Shown: positions 58,427 to 64,000 of the stretch, in pieces | How positions within the stretch are numbered: position 1 is the first letter of the stretch | Layout of the letters: each line of letters opens with the position of its first letter | From: Clostridiales bacterium | Lineage (GTDB): Bacteria > Bacillota > Clostridia > Peptostreptococcales > Anaerovoracaceae | Reading direction: 5' to 3' | Length of the DNA stretch: 64,000 nucleotides | Assembly: GCA_015058275.1 (NCBI GenBank) | Contig: SVCQ01000004.1 | Span: 38,242 to 102,241, forward strand | Notes under the pieces: model-generated | What the model saw: the letters and a program-made list of their open reading frames with translations, nothing else | The model's database searches: none | What the model was told of the DNA's origin: nothing | Program-made: the position numbers and the translations under genes

Positions 58427-59899
58427 TTATTTATTGCATTTTTCAATAACGTATGACTTCATGTCGGCGATGTCGATCACATCAGCGTGCTTTACCGGCT
58501 TCTCGAAGATGCCCGCAAGACCTGCCGGCACAGGAGCACCGGTTATATCTCTGACTTTCTTCATATTGCCTTCATCCGAGCCTGTGAGCTCCTCGCCCAG
58601 AGCCTCGAGCACTGCAGCCGAGAACTTGTAAGGCGATGCTGTCGACAGCACGACTGCAGCGGCCGCATCTGACGCTGCGGACTTCTCCATGCACGCCCAT
58701 GCGACGGAAGTATGAGTATCCATGAGGTAGTGATCCGAACCGAATACCTTCCTGATGGCTGCAGCTCCCTCGTCATCGCCTGCGCAGACGCCTTCGAATA
58801 CGCTCTTTATCTCTGCGAGCTCCTCGTCTGTGATACGGTACTCGCCGCTCTCCTCGAGCTGCTTCATGTACGATAGGGTGTGATCCGCTCCGCATACGTA
58901 GTAGAGCAGTCTCTCGAGGTTGCTGGATACGAGTATGTCCATGGAAGGCGATGTGGTCTTGTGGAATTCGCGCTTCCTGTCGTAGCGGCCTGTATCGAGG
59001 AACTCGGTGAGCACGTCATTCTTATTGGACGCGCATACGAGCCTGCCGACAGGAAGTCCCATCTTGAGGGCGAAGTATCCTGCCATGATGTCGCCGAAGT
59101 TGCCTGTAGGCACGACGAAGTCGACCTTGTCTCCGCATTTGATGGCGCCCTTGTCTATGAGCTGGGCGTAAGCGGAGAAGTAGTATACGATCTGAGGCAC
59201 GAGCCTTCCTATATTAATGGAGTTGGCGCTCGAGAGGGACACTCCGCTCACCGGGTGAGGGATCTCTCTGAAGAGCTTCTTGACTCCTGTCTGTGCGTCG
59301 TCGAAATTACCGCGGATAGCGCATGCCGTCACATTGGATCCGGCGGCAGTGACCATCTGGAGCCTCTGCGTATCCGAGACTCCGCCGTGAGGATAGAATA
59401 CGACGATGCCGGTGCCCGGCACATCGCTGAAGCCCGCTATGGCTGCGCTGCCTGTATCTCCCGAAGTGGCTGTGAGGATCATGATGTCGTCCTTGAAGTC
59501 GTTCATGTCCCTGGCAGCTGTCAGGAGGTTGGGAAGGGCGGAGAGCGCCACGTCCTTGAATGCGGATGTAGGACCGTGGTAGAGCTCGAGCACATAAGTC
59601 CTGTCCGATGCATCCCCGACCTTAACAAGAGGAGTGATCTCAGGAGCCGAGAACTTGCCCTCGTAGCTCCTCTCAACGAGCTCATCTATCTTGTCAGGAC
59701 CGTAGTCGTCAAAGAAGACGTTCCACACGGCGCGGGCCATGTCTCTGAAGTCTCCCTTGATGATCTCACGGTAGTCCGAGCGGATGTCTTCGAGGCTCTC
59801 CGGTACATACAGACCGCCGCCTGATGCCTGGCCGTCAAGTACGGCGCGGCTCGAACTGACTCTTACGGACTTGTCTCTTGTGCTTACATATTCGATCAT
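58427..59899 (-). CDS. thrC: Threonine synthase
   Basis: LYHGPTSAFKDVALSALPNLL, TATSGDTGSAAIAGFSDVPGTGIVVFYPHGGVSDTQRLQM. Confidence 0.95.
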   Translation of the reverse strand: MIEYVSTRDKSVRVSSSRAVLDGQASGGGLYVPESLEDIRSDYREIIKGDFRDMARAVWNVFFDDYGPDKIDELVERSYEGKFSAPEITPLVKVGDASDRTYVLELYHGPTSAFKDVALSALPNLLTAARDMNDFKDDIMILTATSGDTGSAAIAGFSDVPGTGIVVFYPHGGVSDTQRLQMVTAAGSNVTACAIRGNFDDAQTGVKKLFREIPHPVSGVSLSSANSINIGRLVPQIVYYFSAYAQLIDKGAIKCGDKVDFVVPTGNFGDIMAGYFALKMGLPVGRLVCASNKNDVLTEFLDTGRYDRKREFHKTTSPSMDILVSSNLERLLYYVCGADHTLSYMKQLEESGEYRITDEELAEIKSVFEGVCAGDDEGAAAIRKVFGSDHYLMDTHTSVAWACMEKSAASDAAAAVVLSTASPYKFSAAVLEALGEELTGSDEGNMKKVRDITGAPVPAGLAGIFEKPVKHADVIDIADMKSYVIEKCNK

Positions 59900-59970
59900 A
59901 TCTCTCTTCCCTTCGGTGCAGATAATCTTCGTTATATTTGATTAAAACCTTTGTTAATTGGCTCAAAGCG

Positions 59971-59999
59971 TTGAAAAAACGCCTCGTTTATGTTACATT
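59971..59999 (+). promoter_or_regulatory. Promoter for hom leader
   Basis: TTGAAA, 17 bp spacer ending TGT, TACATT (extended -10). Confidence 0.65.
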
Positions 60000-60030
60000 A
60001 ATTCCGTTTGAAAGACAAGTGTTTTTACAT

Positions 60031-60175
60031 CGCGGACAGACAGAGCCGCCCTGGAGCACGGCTCTCGCCTCGTTGCGGCTTTACGCAGCGGTACTAAGCT
60101 CTGTCTGCGCCTGCGGCTTGCCAATCGCTAAGTGCCGGCTACCGCAAAGTCTCCAGGGCAGCTCGTCTGTCCGCG
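60031..60175 (+). other. Long-armed inverted repeat in the hom leader (candidate structured RNA or palindromic element)
   Basis: CGCGGACAGACAGAGCCGCCCTGGAG (60031-60056) pairs with CTCCAGGGCAGCTCGTCTGTCCGCG (60151-60175). Confidence 0.8.
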
Positions 60176-60192
60176 GTGAGGAAGGATATGGT

Positions 60193-61368
60193 ATGAAGAT
60201 AGCTATTATGGGATTCGGTACCGTCGGAAGCGGTGCATACGAAGAAGCAAAGATCGCAGGCGGGATCGAGGTCAAAAGGATACTCGCAAGACACGGCAGG
60301 GATGGATATGAGCATCTCGACAGTATCATTACTCCTAACATCGATGACATCACCGGCGATCCTGAGATCGAACTCGTCATCGAGTCGATGGGCGGCATCG
60401 AGCCGGCAAGAGAGTACGTGCTCAAGTGCCTAAGGGCCGGCAAGCATGTGGTGACGCCTAACAAGAATCTCATAAGCGCCTGCTACAAAGAGCTCATGGA
60501 GGAGGCGGACAGGAACGGAGTAAAGCTCAGATTCACGTCTGCTGTCGGTGGCGGAATCCCATGGCTCTTCAACCTCCTCAGGACAAAGAGGGCAGACAGC
60601 ATCACATCGGTCAGGGGCATAGTGAACGGCACATGCAACTATATACTCGATGCGATGTACGACAAGGGAGCTGACTTCAGCGAGATGCTCAAAAACGCCC
60701 AGGAGCTCGGCTATGCCGAGGCGGATCCTTCATCGGACATCGAGGGCACGGATACTCTCCGCAAGACAGTGATCAGTACAAACCTCGCGTTCGACGCCGC
60801 TGTCACGGAGGACGAGGTCCCATGCTACGGCATCGACACCATCAAGGCCTGCGACATCGCATACTTAAAGGAAAAGGGCCTTGTCTGCAAGCTCATGATG
60901 AGCGCTGTCAGGAAGGGCGATTCGATCGAGGTCAGCGTGGAGCCGACAGCTTTCGGAAGGGACTCGCTCGAGGCCAACGTCAAGACCAACAACAACCTCA
61001 TCACTCTGACTGCCGAGCACATCGGCACACAGAGCTTCTACGGACAGGGCGCCGGCATGATGCCGACCGGACAGTCCGTGATACAGGATGTAATAGATAT
61101 ACGCGACGGCAGGGAGATGGACATCCCGGCCGCATACTCCGGTCTAAGAGCCGACAACAGCAAGGCAGTCAGGAGATATTACATCAGGCACAACAGGATG
61201 TGCGAGCACATCGAGCCTATGATCGATACATACGAAGAGAGGGACGGTATATACTACTGCATCTCTAAGCCTCTGACCGTTGAGGAAATGCATGCAATGG
61301 GACATCACAGAAAAGAAAAAGGCAAGGACATGTTCTTTGCAACGCTCGCTCCAAGCATATGTGAATGA
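60193..61368 (+). CDS. hom: Homoserine dehydrogenase
   Basis: MKIAIMGFGTVGSGAYE, VVTPNKNLIS, GGGIPWLFNL, GIVNGTCNYIL; start set at ATG 60193, track ORF extends into the leader. Confidence 0.95.
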   Translation: MKIAIMGFGTVGSGAYEEAKIAGGIEVKRILARHGRDGYEHLDSIITPNIDDITGDPEIELVIESMGGIEPAREYVLKCLRAGKHVVTPNKNLISACYKELMEEADRNGVKLRFTSAVGGGIPWLFNLLRTKRADSITSVRGIVNGTCNYILDAMYDKGADFSEMLKNAQELGYAEADPSSDIEGTDTLRKTVISTNLAFDAAVTEDEVPCYGIDTIKACDIAYLKEKGLVCKLMMSAVRKGDSIEVSVEPTAFGRDSLEANVKTNNNLITLTAEHIGTQSFYGQGAGMMPTGQSVIQDVIDIRDGREMDIPAAYSGLRADNSKAVRRYYIRHNRMCEHIEPMIDTYEERDGIYYCISKPLTVEEMHAMGHHRKEKGKDMFFATLAPSICE

Positions 61369-61396
61369 ACAAACAAATGAAAATGAGGAATAAACA

Positions 61397-62722
61397 ATGC
61401 TGAAAGTAGTGAAATTCGGCGGATCGAGCCTGGCAGACAGCTCGCAGTTCGCCAAGGTCAAGGAAATAGTCAAATACGACAAGGCGCGTGAAGTGGTCGT
61501 GGTCTCGGCTCCGGGCAAGAGGCAGAGCGACGACAACAAGATCACGGACCTTCTCTATCTCATACATGCCCACATCAAATACGGGGTGTCCTTCGACACT
61601 GTCCTCAGCATGATCACGGACAGGTTCACCGAGATACAGAAGGAATGCGGGCTCAAAACTGACATAGCGTCGGTCATAAGTGACACATTCTCAAAGGTCG
61701 ACAGGAACACATCCGTGGACTTCATCGTATCCCGCGGAGAGTGCTTCAGCGCGATGCTCATGGCCGAGTATCTGGGCTATGAATTCGTGGATGCTGCGGA
61801 CTGGCTCTGCTTCGACTACGACGGCAAGGTCAACGCCGAGGCATCGGAGGCAAAGCTAAGGGAACTCAAGGGCATTTACGGACGCATTGTCACGCCGGGC
61901 TTCTACGGCACATTCCCAAGCGGCGAGGTACATGTCTTCCCAAGAGGCGGATCGGACATAACAGGAGCGCTGGCTGCGGCGTATCTTGGAGCTGATGTCT
62001 ACGAGAACTGGACCGACGTATCCGGCATACTCATGGTGGATCCGAGGATCGTAAGGAATCCTAAGACCATCGCGAGAGTCACATATGACGAGCTGAGAGA
62101 GCTCAGCTACATGGGAGCCTCGGTGCTTCACGAAGACACGGTATTCCCTGTAAGGCGTGCCGACATACCGGTCAACATCCGCAACACCAACGACCCGGAT
62201 GATCCGGGCACTATAATCCGCGAGCACTTCGACGACGAGCTGGCAGAGGAGAACGAAAGGTTCATCACGGGCATCGCCGGCAAGAGGAACTTCTCGATCA
62301 TCAACATATACAAGAGCAGGATAGGAGAGGCCAAGATAGGACTTCTCAGACAGGTGCTCGAGGTATTTGACAGATACGGCATCCCGGTCGAGCAGATCCC
62401 GAGCGGAGTAGACAGCTTCTCGGTGGTATTCCCTAGCGAGAACATCAAGACCAGAAAGCACGATCTGATGCACGAGCTCGAGGCCCTCGAGGACATCGAC
62501 AGCTGCGAGCTGACCGAGGGCATAAGCCTCATAGCCATAGTCGGACGCCAGATGGCTTACAGGTCCGGCATATCCGGCAAGATATTCAGGGCTCTTGGCG
62601 ACAACAAGGTCAACATCAGGACGATCGAGCAGGGAGCCGATGAGATCAACATAATGATCGGAGTATATAACGAGGACTTCGACAGGGCAGTAAGAGTGCT
62701 CTACGAGAGCTTCGCAAGATAA
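61397..62722 (+). CDS. Aspartate kinase
   Basis: VVKFGGSSLADSSQFAKVKEIV, FPRGGSDITGALAAA, C-terminal ACT domains. Confidence 0.96.
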   Translation: MLKVVKFGGSSLADSSQFAKVKEIVKYDKAREVVVVSAPGKRQSDDNKITDLLYLIHAHIKYGVSFDTVLSMITDRFTEIQKECGLKTDIASVISDTFSKVDRNTSVDFIVSRGECFSAMLMAEYLGYEFVDAADWLCFDYDGKVNAEASEAKLRELKGIYGRIVTPGFYGTFPSGEVHVFPRGGSDITGALAAAYLGADVYENWTDVSGILMVDPRIVRNPKTIARVTYDELRELSYMGASVLHEDTVFPVRRADIPVNIRNTNDPDDPGTIIREHFDDELAEENERFITGIAGKRNFSIINIYKSRIGEAKIGLLRQVLEVFDRYGIPVEQIPSGVDSFSVVFPSENIKTRKHDLMHELEALEDIDSCELTEGISLIAIVGRQMAYRSGISGKIFRALGDNKVNIRTIEQGADEINIMIGVYNEDFDRAVRVLYESFAR

Positions 62723-62725
62723 GCG

Positions 62726-62785
62726 CTTCGCGAGACAGGAGCTTTGCAGGATAGGAACTTCGCGAAACAGGAGCGTTGCAGGATA
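62726..62785 (+). repeat. Tandem 28-bp direct repeat (32-bp period) between aspartate kinase and asd
   Basis: cttcgcgagacaggagctttgcaggata / cttcgcgaaacaggagcgttgcaggata (2 mismatches). Confidence 0.85.
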
Positions 62786-62807
62786 ACTGAAAGGAACAAT
62801 TGGTACG

Positions 62808-63842
62808 ATGAAAAAATTCAACGTAGGAATCATGGGCGCGACCGGAGCGGTCGGCCAGGAGATGATAAAAGTACTTGGAGAGAGGAACTTCCCAATAGGG
62901 GAGCTCAGATGTCTGGCAAGCGAGAGGTCGGAGGGCAAGGTGCTTTCGACTCCGTTCGGTGATGTCACGGTACAGAGGACATGCGAGACCGCATTTGACG
63001 GCCTTGACATAGTACTCGGCGCTTCAGAAAACGACATCGCAGAGGCCATGGCTCCTCACATCAAGGCAGCGGGCGCTGTCTTTGTCGACAACTCCTCGGC
63101 ATTCAGGCTCGACACTGAAGTCCCACTGGTAGTCCCTGAGATCAATCCGGGGGATGTGCTCGAGCATAACGGCATCATCAGCAACCCTAACTGCACGACC
63201 ATCATCTCGCTCGTTGCCGTCAATGCGATCAACAAGCTCTCCGAGATCGAGGCGATATATGCTTCGTCATATCAGGCTACAAGCGGCGCGGGAGCTGCAG
63301 GCCCGAGGGAGATGTACGATCAGTCCGAGGCCGTGCTCAAGGCCAGGGCGGCAGGAGGCAAGGGCAATTCCTACGGGGCCGACATTGACCCGAAGGTATT
63401 CCAGTACCAGATAGCCTACAACGTGATCCCTCAGATCGGCGGCTTCGGAGACAATCTCTATTCATCAGAGGAGATGAAGCTCCAGAACGAAGGACGCAAG
63501 ATACTCCACCAGCCTGAGCTCAGGGTCAGCTGCACCTGCGTCAGAGTTCCGGTCGAGAGATCGCACGCCGTATCCATAGACGTGATCACAAAGGACAAAC
63601 TCGACCTCGACGATGTCAGGAAGGCAGTATCCGAGGCTCCGGGAGCAAAGCTCTACGACGAGCCGCACGACAAGATCTATCCGATGCCGCTGCTGACATC
63701 CAACCAGGATATCGTATATGTCGGCAGGATCAGAAGGGACCTGGTAAACGACAACGGCATCAACCTCTGGTGCTGCGGAGACCAGGTGCGCAAGGGCGCC
63801 GCAACAAACGCGGTCCAGATCGCAGAGCTGCTGACCAGATAG
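62808..63842 (+). CDS. asd: Aspartate-semialdehyde dehydrogenase
   Basis: NVGIMGATGAVGQEMIKVL, SNPNCTTIISLVAVNAI, SYQATSGAGAAGPREM. Confidence 0.96.
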   Translation: MKKFNVGIMGATGAVGQEMIKVLGERNFPIGELRCLASERSEGKVLSTPFGDVTVQRTCETAFDGLDIVLGASENDIAEAMAPHIKAAGAVFVDNSSAFRLDTEVPLVVPEINPGDVLEHNGIISNPNCTTIISLVAVNAINKLSEIEAIYASSYQATSGAGAAGPREMYDQSEAVLKARAAGGKGNSYGADIDPKVFQYQIAYNVIPQIGGFGDNLYSSEEMKLQNEGRKILHQPELRVSCTCVRVPVERSHAVSIDVITKDKLDLDDVRKAVSEAPGAKLYDEPHDKIYPMPLLTSNQDIVYVGRIRRDLVNDNGINLWCCGDQVRKGAATNAVQIAELLTR

Positions 63843-63923
63843 AATGTGAAGCGTCTCCGCTTTTGCAAATCCTGAATTCGAAAAGAAGAAAAGCAGAAAA
63901 GTGATGTAAGGAATGGAAATTTT

Positions 63924-64000
63924 TGAGGTGACCCCAAAAAGTTAGACTTTTGCTCCGGCGATTTCTCGCCGGAGTTTTTCTATGCAGCGAACATCTCGTT
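63924..64000 (-). mobile_element. Probable IS3-family (IS150-like) insertion sequence end, truncated by window edge
   Basis: TGAGGTGACCCCAAAAAGTTAGAC terminal-repeat-like sequence, terminator-like hairpin gctccggcgatttctcgccggag, then minus-strand ...NEMFAA-stop (63980-64000). Confidence 0.5.

Noticed and set aside
58880-59824. 314-aa + strand ORF antisense to threonine synthase
   Set aside because: Shadow ORF in a well-supported thrC.
60031-60175. T-box or lysine riboswitch in the hom leader
   Set aside because: No T-box AGGGUGGNACCGCG motif or lysine-riboswitch core seen; kept only as an unassigned structured element.
59938-60192. N-terminal extension of homoserine dehydrogenase in the ORF track
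   Set aside because: Passes through the promoter and inverted repeat; the true dehydrogenase N-terminus MKIAIMGFGTVG starts at 60193.
61856-63049. 397-aa minus-strand ORF spanning the ask-asd junction
   Set aside because: Shadow ORF across two well-supported genes.

Overview
The window is a 64 kb chromosomal segment from a Gram-positive anaerobe. By inference it is a Clostridia member, possibly near Anaerovoracaceae/Family XIII; the sequence alone does not prove taxonomy. Housekeeping content: dnaK(3' end)-dnaJ-lon, rpsT, lepA-hemW, glpK, exodeoxyribonuclease III, 5'-nucleotidase, tRNA-Glu(CTC), a thrC/ACT/LysR block, and hom-ask-asd. Metabolic content: a biotin/Na+ decarboxylase cluster with both a CoA-type carboxyltransferase and an OadA-type carboxyltransferase, followed by an Asp/Glu racemase, an asparaginase and an APC permease; also butyrate kinase and a uracil/xanthine permease. 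Accessory surface region (about 25-49 kb): a 2132-aa MBG/Ig-like repeat protein, other secreted proteins, and a tight run of lipase-like hydrolase, GH3-family acyl-adenylating enzyme, MMPL exporter and coiled-coil protein. Points most worth a second look: (1) selD split by an in-frame UGA at its catalytic Sec position, with a bSECIS-like hairpin; (2) the hydrolase/GH3/MMPL/coiled-coil cassette as a candidate undescribed lipid-conjugate synthesis and export system; (3) the mixed 12S/5S/1.3S-like plus Na+ pump cluster; (4) hemW with no ATG/GTG/TTG start upstream of its radical-SAM motif; (5) a long structured leader before hom; (6) an identical operator-like palindrome at two surface-protein promoters; (7) dispersed inverted/direct repeats upstream of the oadA-like gene; (8) an IS3-like terminus at the right edge. 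No CRISPR array or rRNA was seen.
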